A stretch of 64,000 nucleotides of DNA, taken from positions 1-64,000 of the forward strand of contig NZ_VMLR01000006.1 in NCBI RefSeq assembly GCF_013276795.1, in the 5' to 3' direction. Within the stretch, counting starts at the first letter, position 1, and the number at the start of each line of letters is the position of its first letter. The position numbers and the translations under genes are program-made. The stretch comes from Streptococcus sp. 2342. Lineage in GTDB: Bacteria > Bacillota > Bacilli > Lactobacillales > Streptococcaceae. The notes under the pieces were generated by a model. It ran no database searches, was not told the DNA's origin, and was given only the letters and a program-made list of their open reading frames with translations. This document shows positions 31,303-41,658 of the stretch, one piece after another.

Positions 31303-31995
31303 ATGCTGAAATGGGAAGACTTGCCCGTGGAAATGAAATCAAGCGAGGTTGAGTCTTACTACCAGCTTGTCTCTAAAAGGAAGGGTTCGCTGATTTTTAA
31401 GCGTTGTTTGGACTGGGTTCTGGCCTTGGTCTTACTGGTTCTGGCCTCTCCCATCTTTCTCATCTTGAGCATTTGGATCAAGTTGGATAGCAAGGGACCA
31501 GTGATTTACAAGCAAGAGCGCGTGACCCAGTACAATCGACCTTTCAAGATTTGGAAGTTCCGTACCATGGTGACGGATGCGGATAAAAAAGGGAGTCTGG
31601 TGACTTCTGCTAACGATAGCCGCATTACCAAGGTTGGCAATTTTATCCGCCGTGTCCGTTTGGACGAACTGCCTCAGCTGGTGAATGTCCTTAAAGGCGA
31701 AATGTCCTTTGTCGGTACACGACCTGAAGTGCCACGCTACACAGAGCAGTATAGCCCTGAAATGATGGCAACCTTGCTTTTACCAGCAGGGATTACCTCT
31801 CCAGCCAGCATTCACTACAAGGATGAGGACACTATTATCAGTCAAATGACCGAAAAAGGCCTGTCAGTTGACCAAGCCTATGTCGAACATGTCCTTCCTG
31901 AAAAGATGCGCTATAACCTTTCTTATCTCCGAGAATTTAGTTTCCTTGGAGACATCAAAATTATGTTTCAAACCGTGTTTGAAGTGCTAAAATAA
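31303..31995 (+). CDS. Undecaprenyl-phosphate sugar-1-phosphate transferase (teichoic-acid initiation)
   Basis: A 230-aa bacterial sugar transferase of the WbaP/PglC core type. One hydrophobic segment lies at residues ~38-58, followed by the catalytic core (KRCLDWVLALVLLVLASP, WKFRTMVTDAD, RRVRLDELPQLVNVLKGEM, VGTRPEVPRY). In pneumococcus the matching gene next to an aminotransferase is proposed to load AATGal-phosphate on the lipid carrier for teichoic-acid repeats. The pairing here supports that role. Confidence 0.86.
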   Translation: MLKWEDLPVEMKSSEVESYYQLVSKRKGSLIFKRCLDWVLALVLLVLASPIFLILSIWIKLDSKGPVIYKQERVTQYNRPFKIWKFRTMVTDADKKGSLVTSANDSRITKVGNFIRRVRLDELPQLVNVLKGEMSFVGTRPEVPRYTEQYSPEMMATLLLPAGITSPASIHYKDEDTIISQMTEKGLSVDQAYVEHVLPEKMRYNLSYLREFSFLGDIKIMFQTVFEVLK

Positions 31996-32037
31996 AGTAG
32001 TCATGAGAAAATGAGTACAGATAAAAGGAGCAAATCA

Positions 32038-33267
32038 ATGCCAAATTACAATATTCCATTTTCACCACCCGATATTACGGAAGCAGAAATTGCTGAAGTA
32101 GCGGATACTCTTCGTTCTGGTTGGATTACAACAGGTCCTAAGACAAAAGAACTAGAGCGTCGCTTGTCTCAATACACACAGACGCCTAAGACTGTCTGCC
32201 TCAACTCTGCGACTGCCGCTCTTGAGTTGATTTTGCGTGTTTTGGAAGTGGGGCCTGGTGATGAAGTCATCGTTCCAGCTATGACTTACACAGCTTCATG
32301 TAGTGTCATCACGCACGTGGGAGCAACCCCTGTCATGGTGGATATCCAAGCAGATACGTTTGAGATGGACTATGATCTGCTGGAGCAAGCTATCACTGAG
32401 AAAACTAAGGTGATCATCCCAGTAGAGCTCGCAGGGATTGTTTGCGATTATGACCGTTTGTTCCAAGTCGTGGAGAAAAAACGTGATCTCTTTACTGCGT
32501 CAAGCAAGTGGCAAAAAGCCTTTAACCGTATCGTGATTGTTTCTGATAGTGCCCATGCTTTGGGATCAACATATAAAGGACAACCAGCTGGTTCTATCGC
32601 TGACTTTACATCCTTCTCTTTCCATGCTGTTAAGAACTTTACAACAGCTGAGGGAGGAAGTGCGACTTGGAAAACAAGTCCAGCGATTGATGACGAAGAG
32701 ATGTACAAAGAATTCCAAATCCTTTCCCTTCACGGGCAAACTAAGGATGCTCTTGCCAAGATGCAACTGGGTTCATGGGAATACGATATCGTCACACCAG
32801 CCTACAAGTGCAATATGACAGATATAATGGCATCACTTGGATTGGTACAATTGGATCGTTACCCAAGTTTGCTTGGCCGTCGTAAGGACATCGTGGACCG
32901 TTATGATCGTGGTTTTGCAGGTTCTCGTATCTATCCATTGGCACACAAGACTGAAACTGTCGAATCTTCACGCCACCTCTACATCACCCATGTAGAAGGA
33001 GCAAGTTTAGAAGAGCGCAACCTCATCATCCAAGAATTAGCCAAAGCAGGAATTGCAAGTAACGTCCACTACAAACCACTTCCGCTCTTGACAGCTTATA
33101 AGAATCTTGGCTTTGATATGGCGAACTATCCTAAGGCTTATGCCTTCTTTGAAAATGAAATTACTCTCCCTCTTCATACTAAACTAAGCGATGAAGAAGT
33201 GGACTATATCATTGAGACTTTCAAAACAGTTTCTGAAAAAGTACTAGCTTCATCAAAAAAATTGTAA
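32038..33267 (+). CDS. DegT/DnrJ/EryC1-type sugar aminotransferase (AATGal synthesis)
   Basis: A 409-aa PLP enzyme. The Schiff-base Lys lies in SFSFHAVKNFTTAEGG (near residue 205), and VPAMTYTASCSVI and SDSAHALGS are typical cofactor-pocket segments. It probably installs the 4-amino group of 2-acetamido-4-amino-2,4,6-trideoxygalactose, the first sugar of pneumococcal teichoic acid, which the preceding transferase uses. The ATG at 32038 follows AAAAGGAG; an upstream ATG lacks one. Confidence 0.87.
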   Translation: MPNYNIPFSPPDITEAEIAEVADTLRSGWITTGPKTKELERRLSQYTQTPKTVCLNSATAALELILRVLEVGPGDEVIVPAMTYTASCSVITHVGATPVMVDIQADTFEMDYDLLEQAITEKTKVIIPVELAGIVCDYDRLFQVVEKKRDLFTASSKWQKAFNRIVIVSDSAHALGSTYKGQPAGSIADFTSFSFHAVKNFTTAEGGSATWKTSPAIDDEEMYKEFQILSLHGQTKDALAKMQLGSWEYDIVTPAYKCNMTDIMASLGLVQLDRYPSLLGRRKDIVDRYDRGFAGSRIYPLAHKTETVESSRHLYITHVEGASLEERNLIIQELAKAGIASNVHYKPLPLLTAYKNLGFDMANYPKAYAFFENEITLPLHTKLSDEEVDYIIETFKTVSEKVLASSKKL

Positions 33268-33274
33268 AAAAGTC

Positions 33275-33303
33275 TTGACAAAGAAAAAACAAAGTATTAA
33301 AAT
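33275..33303 (+). promoter_or_regulatory. Promoter of the first T-box / trpB unit
   Basis: TTGACA (33275-33280), 17 nt, TAAAAT (33298-33303), ending 10 nt before the stem I base of the T-box leader. Confidence 0.82.
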
Positions 33304-33309
33304 AAGTTC

Positions 33310-33561
33310 AACAAATCAGAAAAGTAACTATTTTTGATCTTCAGGGAGCCTGTGGTGATTGTGAACAGGTGGTTGGAAGTAGTGAAAGTGGGCTGATTTT
33401 AAAAATGAATTTGAAACAATGAAAATTCGGTGCGCACACCTTACAGTGCAACTTGTTGTTAGACAAGGCAGAGATGTAAAGGGATAGTCCCTTTATAATT
33501 GAGGTGGCACCGCGTTACCAACGCCCTCACACGGAAGTATTTTCTGTGTGTGGGCTTTTTT
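33310..33561 (+). promoter_or_regulatory. T-box leader 1 (tRNA-Trp), controls the stand-alone trpB
   Basis: The stem I base AAATCAG/CTGATTT (33313-33319 with 33393-33399) encloses a specifier-loop region with TGG at 33389-33391, the Trp codon. The conserved antiterminator sequence GAGGTGGCACCGCG is at 33501-33514. A terminator GCCCTCACAC/GTGTGTGGGC with TTTTTT is at 33523-33561. Uncharged tRNA-Trp should allow read-through into trpB. Confidence 0.92.
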
Positions 33562-33693
33562 CTATCCGTCATTTTGTTTATCTTTTATTAGGGCGTTAAG
33601 TCGCTTTGATGAACTTGAGTTCTATCTGCAGCTCCTTGCCTACTACTAAAAGCAAACAAAAAGTCGAATAAATACTGAAAGAGGAAAAATTTT

Positions 33694-34872
33694 ATGACAA
33701 CTAAAGGTTATTTTGGACAATTTGGTGGTAGTTTTGTACCGGAGCCGATTCAGGCTTTGTTGGATGAGTTGGAAGTGACATTTGAAAAGTACAAGGATGA
33801 TCCAGAATTTTTGGCAGAATTTCGCCATTACTTGAAGGACTATTCAGGTCGCGAAACACCGCTCTATTTTGCAGAAAGTTTGACAGAGCACCTAGGTGGT
33901 GCTAAGATTTATCTCAAGCGCGAAGACCTTAACCACCTTGGTTCTCACAAACTTAACAATGTTTTAGGACAAATTCTTCTTGCCAAACGTATGGGCAAAA
34001 AACGAGTGATCGCGGAAACAGGAGCTGGTCAGCACGGTGTTGCGACAGCAGCGGCTGCAGCCAAGTTTGGTATGGCCTGTGACGTCTACATGGGGGCAGA
34101 AGATGTGGAACGTCAACGTCTCAATGTTTTCCGTATGGAGATGATGGGAGCAACTGTTCATGCAGTTGAAACGGGAACACGAACTCTTAAGGATGCGGTT
34201 GATGCAGCCTTTGGAGCATGGATGAATGACCTTGAAGCCTTTTATGTTCTGGGATCTGCTGTGGGACCTCACCCATATCCAACCATTGTTCATGAGTTCC
34301 AAAAAGTCATCAGTGAAGAATCTCGCCGTCAAATCTTAGAAAAAGAAGGACGCTTACCAGACTATGTCATTGCTTGTGTAGGTGGTGGTTCTAATGCTAT
34401 TGGTGCATTTTCTCAGTATGTGGCTGATGAAGAAGTTAAATTGGTTGGGGTCGAAGCTGCTGGTCACGGACTTGACACAGACAAGCACGCAGCTACTATG
34501 ACAAAAGGTAGTATCGGAATTGTCGACGGCATGAAGACTTATGCAGTCTTTAAGGAAGATGGAGAGTTGGCTCCAGTTTACTCTATCTCAGCTGGATTGG
34601 ACTATCCAGGGGTTGGCCCAGAACACGCCTACTTCAAAGATTCAGGTCGCGTGGAATATGTGGCTGCGACGGATGAAGAAGCTGTTCAGGCTCTCCTCCT
34701 TCTCAGCAAGACTGAAGGAATTATCCCAGCGATTGAAAGTTCGCACGCTATCGCAGAAGCAGTTAAACGTGCACCAAAACTAAGTAAAGATGATATTATC
34801 ATCATCAATGTCTCTGGTCGTGGAGACAAGGACGTAGCTGCGATTGCAGACTACCTAGAAGCTAAAAAATAA
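33694..34872 (+). CDS. trpB: Second tryptophan synthase beta chain (stand-alone TrpB)
   Basis: A 392-aa PLP enzyme homologous to TrpB. It keeps the PLP Lys ([10 protein letters not shown]), the catalytic Glu loop [12 protein letters not shown], the phosphate loop [10 protein letters not shown] and the Ser loop SGRGDKD. The K-loop differs from the operon copy (HLGSHKL versus HTGAHKI), as does the segment [14 protein letters not shown], which lies where partner contacts are made. It has its own T-box and no trpA. It may convert free indole and serine to tryptophan; a different indole-like or serine-like substrate is possible. Confidence 0.88.
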   Translation: MTTKGYFGQFGGSFVPEPIQALLDELEVTFEKYKDDPEFLAEFRHYLKDYSGRETPLYFAESLTEHLGGAKIYLKREDLNHLGSHKLNNVLGQILLAKRMGKKRVIAETGAGQHGVATAAAAAKFGMACDVYMGAEDVERQRLNVFRMEMMGATVHAVETGTRTLKDAVDAAFGAWMNDLEAFYVLGSAVGPHPYPTIVHEFQKVISEESRRQILEKEGRLPDYVIACVGGGSNAIGAFSQYVADEEVKLVGVEAAGHGLDTDKHAATMTKGSIGIVDGMKTYAVFKEDGELAPVYSISAGLDYPGVGPEHAYFKDSGRVEYVAATDEEAVQALLLLSKTEGIIPAIESSHAIAEAVKRAPKLSKDDIIIINVSGRGDKDVAAIADYLEAKK

Positions 34873-35119
34873 AAGATGGAAAAATTACAGTCTTTTCTCT
34901 CACAGAGAGCTTGTGGTTGCTGGAAACAAGCAGAGAAAGCTGTAAGGTTGGGTCCATCTGAAACAAGAGAAGAAAACATAATTCTCAAGGGAGTGCCCTT
35001 TATCGCACAGCCTGTTACAGAATCTTTCTAAGACAGGAATGAGAGATAGGAGAAATCCTATAATTGAGGTGGCACCGCGAATTTCGTCCTCACGCAAGTT
35101 ATTTTGCGTGGGGTTTTTT
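34873..35119 (+). promoter_or_regulatory. T-box leader 2 (tRNA-Trp), controls trpEGDCFBA
   Basis: The stem I base AGATGGA/TCCATCT (34874-34880 with 34953-34959) begins two bases after the trpB stop codon. TGG at 34949-34951 is the specifier. The conserved T-box GAGGTGGCACCGCG is at 35066-35079. The terminator CCTCACGCAA/TTGCGTGGGG with a T-run is at 35088-35119. I see no convincing promoter between the trpB gene and this leader. Confidence 0.9.
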
Positions 35120-35216
35120 ATATATTTATCGTAGATATGGCTATCAGTTTTAAATTATGCTTCATCACTAGATAAATTTCTATAAAATATTTGCGAACGA
35201 AGTGAGCATTAAACCG

Positions 35217-35352
35217 CTATTTCCCGCCATAGTGGTATCTTAGAGAAGCAAAGATGCTTCTCTAGGACGGAATTTTTGAGACACATGGCTCAAAAATTAG
35301 GGATGAAATTTCGGAGAAAGTTGCTCCCGTCCGCACTATTTAAGGGAAATAG
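35217..35352 (+). other. 136-bp highly structured element between T-box 2 and trpE
   Basis: The ends form CTATTTCCC (35217-35225) and GGGAAATAG (35344-35352). Inside are nested ATAGTG/CACTAT, a perfect 10-bp hairpin TAGAGAAGCA/TGCTTCTCTA (35241-35264), a GGACGG/CCGTCC pairing (35265-35270 with 35327-35332) and TTTTTGAG/CTCAAAAA (35273-35296). It could be a small MITE-like repeat or a structured RNA in the trp leader. No family is recognised. Confidence 0.6.
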
Positions 35353-35398
35353 AAAAAAGATAAAAAATTAAAAATAAGGAACTGAAAGGGAAATTACA

Positions 35399-36760
35399 AT
35401 GGAACGAATCATTCATGGAGATGTCTTATCACCAATCTTGGCTTATATGCGCCTAAAGGGGCAACACAAGGTTATCTTAGAGAGTATTCCGAGAGACAAG
35501 GAAACCGCTCGTTTTTCTATCCTAGCCTATAATCCAGTTTTTGAGATTAAGTTTGAAAATGGAGTCCTTTATCAAAATGGTCAAGTGATTGATCGGGATC
35601 CTTTGGATTTCCTTTATGAAGTGGCTCATAAGAGCCAGCACCATTCAGACCTACCTTTTGGTGGGGGAGCTATTGGCTTTGTTGGTTACGATATGATTTC
35701 GCTCTATGAAGAAATTGGTCAAATCCCTGAGGATACCATTGGAACGCCAGACATGCATTTCTTTGTCTATGAGAGTTACATAGTTTTTGACCACAAGAAG
35801 GAAAAAATTCATGTTATAGAGGATGCTCTTTACAGCGAGCGCAGTCAAGAAGATTTGGAAGAAGCCTTGAACCAAGTGCTGGAGGAATTACGCATCCCTG
35901 CTCCAAATGAATTTGAAGATTTGGATTTATCTCCGCTGGACTTCAAACCGCATATCGCTCCTCAGAAGTTTGAGGAAATGGTGGAAACAGCTCGTGACTT
36001 GATTCGTAACGGGGATATGTTCCAATGTGTACTCAGTCAGCGCTTCTCAGCAGAGGTTACTGGAAATCCATTTGACTTCTACAGAAATCTTCGCGTGACC
36101 AATCCATCTAATTATCTCTATTTCTATGATTTTGATGATTACCAAATCATCGGTGCCAGTCCTGAAAGTTTGGTTTCAGTCAAAAATGGCATCGTGACAA
36201 CCAATCCGATTGCGGGAACGAGACCAAGAGGGGCTACGGAAGAAGAGGACAAGGCCTTGGCGACAGATTTACTTTCTGATGAGAAGGAAACAGCAGAACA
36301 TCGGATGCTAGTAGATTTGGGACGTAATGATATCGGTCGCATTTCTGAAACGGCCAGTGTCCAAGTTACTAAGTATATGGAAGTGGAGCTCTTCCGCTAT
36401 GTCATGCATTTGACCAGCGTGGTCAAGGGGCGTTTGCTTCCAGAACTCACTGCAATGGATGCCTTGAAATCAACACTTCCTGCTGGAACAGTGTCAGGAG
36501 CACCAAAGATTCGTGCTATGAGACGCATCTATGAACTGGAAACGGAAAAACGTGGCGTATACGCAGGAGCGATTGGCTACTTGTCTGCGACAGGTGATAT
36601 GGATTTTGCCATTGCCATCCGAACTATGATTCTCAAAAATCAAACAGCTTATGTGCAGGCTGGGGCAGGGATTGTCTATGACTCCATCGCCCAAAACGAA
36701 TACCAAGAAACCATTAACAAGGCTAAATCTATGACTAGAATTGGAGAACTAAGACCATGA
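35399..36760 (+). CDS. trpE: Anthranilate synthase component I TrpE
   Basis: A 453-aa chorismate-utilising enzyme that makes anthranilate with TrpG. It has the catalytic domain motifs NPSNYLYFYDF, GASPESLVSV, PIAGTRPRG and AGAGIVYDS. The feedback-site region (LESIPRDKETARFSI) near residue 29 suggests Trp inhibition. Its stop overlaps the trpG ATG by 4 bp. Confidence 0.96.
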   Translation: MERIIHGDVLSPILAYMRLKGQHKVILESIPRDKETARFSILAYNPVFEIKFENGVLYQNGQVIDRDPLDFLYEVAHKSQHHSDLPFGGGAIGFVGYDMISLYEEIGQIPEDTIGTPDMHFFVYESYIVFDHKKEKIHVIEDALYSERSQEDLEEALNQVLEELRIPAPNEFEDLDLSPLDFKPHIAPQKFEEMVETARDLIRNGDMFQCVLSQRFSAEVTGNPFDFYRNLRVTNPSNYLYFYDFDDYQIIGASPESLVSVKNGIVTTNPIAGTRPRGATEEEDKALATDLLSDEKETAEHRMLVDLGRNDIGRISETASVQVTKYMEVELFRYVMHLTSVVKGRLLPELTAMDALKSTLPAGTVSGAPKIRAMRRIYELETEKRGVYAGAIGYLSATGDMDFAIAIRTMILKNQTAYVQAGAGIVYDSIAQNEYQETINKAKSMTRIGELRP

Positions 36761-37323
36761 TTTTATTGATTGACAACTATGATTCTTTTACCTATAACTT
36801 GGCGCAATACATTGGGAATTTTGCAGAAGTGCAGGTCTTGAGAAATGATGATCCCAAGCTGTATGAAGAAGCTGAAAAAGCAGATGGTCTGGTCTTTTCT
36901 CCTGGTCCTGGTTGGCCAGTTGATGCTGGTAAGATGGAAGACATGATTCGTGACTTTGCAGTCAAGAAGCCGATTCTAGGGATTTGTTTGGGCCACCAAG
37001 CCATTGCAGAAGTCTTTGGTGGTAAGCTAGGCTTGGCTCCAAAAGTCATGCATGGGAAACAGAGCAATATCAGCTTTGAAGCCCCATCTGTATTGTATCA
37101 AGGCATTGAGGACGGCCGTGCGGTCATGCGTTACCACAGTATTTTGATTGAAGAAATGCCAGAAGACTTTGAAGTGACAGCTCGTTCGACTGATGACCAA
37201 GCTATTATGGGAATTCAACACAAATCCCTTCCAATTTATGGATTCCAGTACCATCCAGAAAGTATCGGAACGCCAGATGGCTTGTCTTCTATTCGGAATT
37301 TTATCGAGAATGTTGTAAAGTGA
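36757..37323 (+). CDS. trpG: Anthranilate synthase component II TrpG (glutamine amidotransferase)
   Basis: A 188-aa class I amidotransferase with nucleophile Cys in GICLGHQAI (residues ~75-83) and His-Glu in [12 protein letters not shown]. It supplies ammonia to TrpE; not fused to TrpD here. In some Gram-positives a single TrpG-like subunit also serves PabB; whether that holds here cannot be seen. Confidence 0.95.
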   Translation: MILLIDNYDSFTYNLAQYIGNFAEVQVLRNDDPKLYEEAEKADGLVFSPGPGWPVDAGKMEDMIRDFAVKKPILGICLGHQAIAEVFGGKLGLAPKVMHGKQSNISFEAPSVLYQGIEDGRAVMRYHSILIEEMPEDFEVTARSTDDQAIMGIQHKSLPIYGFQYHPESIGTPDGLSSIRNFIENVVK

Positions 37324-37333
37324 GGAAACTAGG

Positions 37334-38338
37334 ATGAAAGAGATTATTGAAAAACTAGCAAAATTTGAAAATTTATCAGGTGTGGAAATGACGGATGTCA
37401 TTGAGCGTATCGTAACTGGGCGTGTAACGGAGGCGCAGATTGCTTCTCTCCTCTTAGCTCTTAAGATGAAGGGGGAAACACCTGAAGAACGCACAGCCAT
37501 TGCCCAAGTCATGAGAGGGCATGCCCAACATATTCCAACTGAAATTCATGATGCTATGGACAACTGTGGTACAGGTGGGGACAAGTCTTTCAGTTTTAAT
37601 ATTTCCACAACTGCAGCCTTTGTCTTGGCTGGTGGCGGTATTCACATGGCCAAGCACGGTAACCGTTCGATTTCTTCTAAATCTGGTTCTGCAGATGTTC
37701 TCGAAGCCTTGGGTATCAACCTAGACCTCAAACCAGCTGAACTAGGTAAGGTCTTTGATAAAACTGGCATCGTCTTTCTCTTTGCTAAAAATATGCATCC
37801 AGCAATGAAATACATCATGCCAGCTCGTTTGGAATTGGGAATTCCAACGATTATGAACTTGACTGGTCCTCTGATTCACCCAATGGCTTTGGAAACACAG
37901 CTTCTTGGAATTAGTCGTCCAGAACTTCTAGAAAGTACAGCTCAGGTTTTGAAAAATATGGGTCGCAAGCGTGCCATCGTGGTTGCTGGGCCAGAAGGAT
38001 TGGATGAAGCTGGCTTGAATGGAACAACTAAGATTGCTCTTCTTGAGAATGGCGAAATCAGCTTGTCAAGCTTTACTCCAGAGGATTTAGGGATGGAGCG
38101 TTACGCTATCGAAGATATCCGTGGTGGCAATGCTCAGGAAAATGCAGAAATTTTGCTCAGCGTTCTTAAAAATGAACCAAGTCCATTCTTGGAAACGACA
38201 GTCTTAAATGCTGGTCTTGGTTTCTATGCTAATGGTAAGGTAGATAATATCAAGGAAGGAGTTGCCTTAGCTCGTCAAGTGATTGCTAGTGGCAAGGCTC
38301 TTGAAAAACTCAGACTGTTACAGGAGTACCAAAAATGA
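37334..38338 (+). CDS. trpD: Anthranilate phosphoribosyltransferase TrpD
   Basis: A 334-aa enzyme joining anthranilate and PRPP. The PRPP loop [14 protein letters not shown] is at residues ~79-92, [21 protein letters not shown] follows, and the anthranilate-site region [12 protein letters not shown] is near 155. It overlaps trpC by 4 bp. Confidence 0.96.
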   Translation: MKEIIEKLAKFENLSGVEMTDVIERIVTGRVTEAQIASLLLALKMKGETPEERTAIAQVMRGHAQHIPTEIHDAMDNCGTGGDKSFSFNISTTAAFVLAGGGIHMAKHGNRSISSKSGSADVLEALGINLDLKPAELGKVFDKTGIVFLFAKNMHPAMKYIMPARLELGIPTIMNLTGPLIHPMALETQLLGISRPELLESTAQVLKNMGRKRAIVVAGPEGLDEAGLNGTTKIALLENGEISLSSFTPEDLGMERYAIEDIRGGNAQENAEILLSVLKNEPSPFLETTVLNAGLGFYANGKVDNIKEGVALARQVIASGKALEKLRLLQEYQK

Positions 38339-39102
38339 GTCAGGAATTTTTAGCACGAATTTTAGAGCAGAAGGCGAGTGAGGTGGAGCAGATGGAGCTG
38401 GAGGAAATCCAGCCCCTGCGCCAGACCTATCGCTTGGCTGACTATCTAAAGCAACACCAAGACCGCTTGCAGGTAATCGCTGAGGTCAAGAAAGCTAGCC
38501 CTAGTTTGGGAGATATCAATCTCGATGTGGATATTGTGCAACAGGCCCAGACTTATGAAGAAAACGGAGCAGTGATGATTTCTGTTTTGACAGATGAAGT
38601 TTTCTTTAAAGGGCATTTGGATTATCTACGGGAGATTTCCAGTCAGGTAAACATTCCGACGCTTAACAAGGACTTTATTATCGATGAAAAGCAAATCATT
38701 CGAGCTCGCAATGCTGGTGCGACAGTCATCTTGCTCATCGTTGCAGCCTTGTCAGAAGAACGTCTCAAGGAACTTTATGACTATGCGACAGAGCTTGGTC
38801 TGGAAGTTTTAGTGGAGACTCACAATCTAGCTGAACTAGAAGTGGCTCACAGACTTGGTGCCCAGATTATCGGGGTCAATAACCGCAACTTGACCACCTT
38901 TGAAGTTGACTTGCAGACCAGTGTAGACTTGGCTAAACATTTCAAAGATGATTGCTTGTACATTTCTGAATCTGCTATTTTCACAGGGCAGGATGCGGAA
39001 CGAGTAGCATCATACTTTAATGGAATTTTAGTTGGGACAGCTCTTATGCAGGCAGAAGATGTAGCTCAGAGAATCAAGGAGTTGCAGATTGACAAAGGTT
39101 AA
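38335..39102 (+). CDS. trpC: Indole-3-glycerol phosphate synthase TrpC
   Basis: A 255-aa TIM barrel. Visible active-site segments are [13 protein letters not shown] (Glu/Lys), [22 protein letters not shown] and ISESAI. Not fused to TrpF. Its 3' end overlaps trpF by 14 bp. Confidence 0.96.
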   Translation: MSQEFLARILEQKASEVEQMELEEIQPLRQTYRLADYLKQHQDRLQVIAEVKKASPSLGDINLDVDIVQQAQTYEENGAVMISVLTDEVFFKGHLDYLREISSQVNIPTLNKDFIIDEKQIIRARNAGATVILLIVAALSEERLKELYDYATELGLEVLVETHNLAELEVAHRLGAQIIGVNNRNLTTFEVDLQTSVDLAKHFKDDCLYISESAIFTGQDAERVASYFNGILVGTALMQAEDVAQRIKELQIDKG

Positions 39103-39688
39103 AATTTGCGGACTATCGACCAAAGAAGCGGTGGAAACAGCCGTCTCAGCAGGAGCCGACTACATCGGTTTTGTCTTTGCACCTAGTAAAAGACAGGTGA
39201 CTTTGGATCAGGCTGCCGAGCTGGCAAAGCTTATTCCTGCAGATGTCAAAAAGGTTGGTGTGTTTGTTTCACCAAGTCGGGCAGAACTGCTAGAAGCGAT
39301 TGAAAAAGTTGACTTGGACTTGATTCAAGTTCATGGTCAGGTGGCGGATGATTTGTTTGAGAATTTGCCTTGTGCCAGTATTCAGGCTGTGCAGGTGGAT
39401 GGAGAGGGTCATGTGCCCAATTCTCAGGCAGACTATCTACTCTTTGATGCCCCTGTGGCAGGGAGTGGCCAGACCTTTGACTGGGGACAACTGGATACGA
39501 CAGAATTAACTCAGCCCTTCTTTATCGCAGGTGGGCTTAATGAAGACAATGTAGTAAAAGCAATTCAACACTTTACTCCCTATGCAGTCGATGTATCAAG
39601 CGGAGTGGAGACAGACGGACAAAAAGATCATGAAAAGATTAGAAGATTTATAGAGAGGGTAAAGCATGGCATATCAGGAACCAAATAA
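39089..39688 (+). CDS. trpF: Phosphoribosylanthranilate isomerase TrpF
   Basis: A 199-aa TIM barrel with catalytic Cys in VKICGLS (residue 7) and Asp in AVDVSSGVE. The start is TTG at 39089, inside the end of trpC; the first conserved strand begins immediately, so no later start fits. It overlaps trpB by 23 bp, suggesting translational coupling. Confidence 0.95.
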   Translation: MTKVKICGLSTKEAVETAVSAGADYIGFVFAPSKRQVTLDQAAELAKLIPADVKKVGVFVSPSRAELLEAIEKVDLDLIQVHGQVADDLFENLPCASIQAVQVDGEGHVPNSQADYLLFDAPVAGSGQTFDWGQLDTTELTQPFFIAGGLNEDNVVKAIQHFTPYAVDVSSGVETDGQKDHEKIRRFIERVKHGISGTK

Positions 39689-40889
39689 AGATGGATTTTA
39701 CGGAAAATTCGGCGGACGTTTTGTCCCAGAAACATTGATGACAGCAGTTTTGGAGTTGGAGAAGGCTTACCGTGAAAGTCAGGCAGACCCAAGTTTCCAA
39801 GAGGAATTAAATCAGCTCTTACGTCAGTACGTAGGACGTGAAACTCCTCTTTACTACGCAAAAAACTTGACCCAGCATATTGGCGGAGCCAAGATTTATC
39901 TTAAACGTGAAGACCTTAACCATACAGGGGCTCACAAGATTAACAATGCCTTGGGACAAGTTCTTCTGGCTAAACGCATGGGTAAAAAGAAAATTATCGC
40001 AGAAACAGGTGCTGGTCAGCACGGTGTAGCAACTGCAACAGCTGCAGCCCTCTTTAACATGGAATGTACTATCTACATGGGTGAGGAAGATGTCAAACGC
40101 CAAGCCCTCAATGTCTTCCGTATGGAGCTTTTGGGAGCCAAGGTTGAGGCAGTGACAGATGGTTCGCGCGTGCTCAAGGATGCGGTCAATGCAGCCCTTC
40201 GTTCATGGGTAGCTAATATCGATGATACCCACTATATCCTTGGATCTGCCTTAGGACCTCATCCATTCCCAGAAATTGTTCGTGACTTCCAAAGTGTCAT
40301 CGGTCGAGAAGCTAAACAACAGTACCGCGACTTGACAGGTCAAGATCTGCCAGATGCCTTAGTAGCCTGTGTTGGAGGTGGTTCAAATGCCATCGGTCTC
40401 TTCCATCCCTTTGTAGAAGATGAGTCTGTAGCTATGTATGGAGCTGAAGCAGCAGGGCTTGGTGTGGATACAGAGCACCACGCAGCTACCTTGACCAAGG
40501 GTCGCCCAGGTGTCCTTCACGGTTCCCTTATGGATGTGCTCCAAGATGCCCATGGTCAAATTCTTGAAGCCTTCTCTATTTCAGCAGGTTTGGACTATCC
40601 TGGTATCGGTCCAGAACATTCTCACTACCACGATATTAAACGTGCTAGCTATGTCCCTGTGACGGACGAGGAAGCCTTGGAAGGATTCCAGCTCTTGTCT
40701 CGTGTGGAAGGGATTATCCCAGCCTTGGAATCTAGCCATGCTATCGCCTTTGCGGTGAAATTAGCCAAAGAACTGGGTCCAGACAAGTCCATGATTGTCT
40801 GTCTATCAGGTCGTGGGGACAAGGATGTGGTTCAAGTCAAGGACCGCTTGGAAGCAGATGCAGCAAAGAAGGGAGAAGCTCATGCCTAA
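39666..40889 (+). CDS. trpB: Tryptophan synthase beta chain TrpB (operon copy)
   Basis: A 407-aa canonical TrpB with PLP Lys in [10 protein letters not shown], Glu loop [12 protein letters not shown], phosphate loop [10 protein letters not shown] and SGRGDKD. It joins indole, channelled from TrpA, with serine. It overlaps trpA by 8 bp. The window carries a second, diverged TrpB at 33694-34872. Confidence 0.97.
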   Translation: MAYQEPNKDGFYGKFGGRFVPETLMTAVLELEKAYRESQADPSFQEELNQLLRQYVGRETPLYYAKNLTQHIGGAKIYLKREDLNHTGAHKINNALGQVLLAKRMGKKKIIAETGAGQHGVATATAAALFNMECTIYMGEEDVKRQALNVFRMELLGAKVEAVTDGSRVLKDAVNAALRSWVANIDDTHYILGSALGPHPFPEIVRDFQSVIGREAKQQYRDLTGQDLPDALVACVGGGSNAIGLFHPFVEDESVAMYGAEAAGLGVDTEHHAATLTKGRPGVLHGSLMDVLQDAHGQILEAFSISAGLDYPGIGPEHSHYHDIKRASYVPVTDEEALEGFQLLSRVEGIIPALESSHAIAFAVKLAKELGPDKSMIVCLSGRGDKDVVQVKDRLEADAAKKGEAHA

Positions 40890-41658
40890 GACATTAACAG
40901 AAAAATTGAATGCTATAAAAGCAGCTGGAAAAGGAATTTTCGTTCCCTATATCATGGCTGGAGACCACGAGAAAGGTTTGGATGGTCTCGGTGAAACAAT
41001 CCACTTTTTAGAAGATTTGAGTGTCTCTGCCATTGAAGTGGGTATTCCCTTTTCAGATCCTGTCGCAGATGGACCTGTTATCGAAGAAGCAGGCTTGCGC
41101 AGTCTAGCTCATGGTACTTCGACACAAGCTTTGGTTGAAACCTTGAAAACCATTGAAACAGAGATTCCACTGGTCATTATGACCTACTTCAACCCCCTCT
41201 TTCAGTACGGTGTGGAGAACTTTGTCAAAGATTTGGCAGATACAGCGGTTAAGGGATTGATTATCCCAGACCTGCCTCATGAACATGCTAACTTTGTAGA
41301 GCCTTTTTTGGCAGATACAGACATCGTCTTGATTCCTCTAGTTAGTTTGACGACAGGGATTGAGCGTCAGAAAGAGTTGATTGAAGGGGCAGAAGGTTTT
41401 GTCTATGCCGTTGCTATCAATGGGGTGACAGGGAAATCAGGCAATTACCGAGCAGATTTGGACAAGCACTTGGCACAATTGCATCAAGTGGCTGACATCC
41501 CCGTCTTGACAGGATTTGGTGTATCTAGTCAAGCCGATGTAGAACGCTTCAATGCGGTGTCAGATGGTGTTATCGTCGGTTCAAAAATCGTAAAAGCTCT
41601 CCACAAAGGAGAGCCGATTCAGGACTTTATCAAACAAGCAGTAGCTTACCAAAAATAA
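40882..41658 (+). CDS. trpA: Tryptophan synthase alpha chain TrpA
   Basis: A 258-aa TIM barrel with catalytic Glu in [16 protein letters not shown] (residues ~46-61) and Asp in LIIPDLPHE. Start ATG at 40882, after GGGAGAAGC and overlapping trpB. Its last 29 bp overlap the convergent prepilin peptidase gene. It ends the trp operon. Confidence 0.96.
   Translation: MPKTLTEKLNAIKAAGKGIFVPYIMAGDHEKGLDGLGETIHFLEDLSVSAIEVGIPFSDPVADGPVIEEAGLRSLAHGTSTQALVETLKTIETEIPLVIMTYFNPLFQYGVENFVKDLADTAVKGLIIPDLPHEHANFVEPFLADTDIVLIPLVSLTTGIERQKELIEGAEGFVYAVAINGVTGKSGNYRADLDKHLAQLHQVADIPVLTGFGVSSQADVERFNAVSDGVIVGSKIVKALHKGEPIQDFIKQAVAYQK

Noticed and set aside
39089-39102. trpC-trpF overlap as a frameshift or gene fusion
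   Set aside because: Each protein has its own complete barrel; the overlap with a TTG start is ordinary translational coupling.
33694-40889. Two trpB genes considered as an assembly duplication
   Set aside because: The proteins differ throughout, and each has distinct flanking genes and leader, so they are diverged paralogues.
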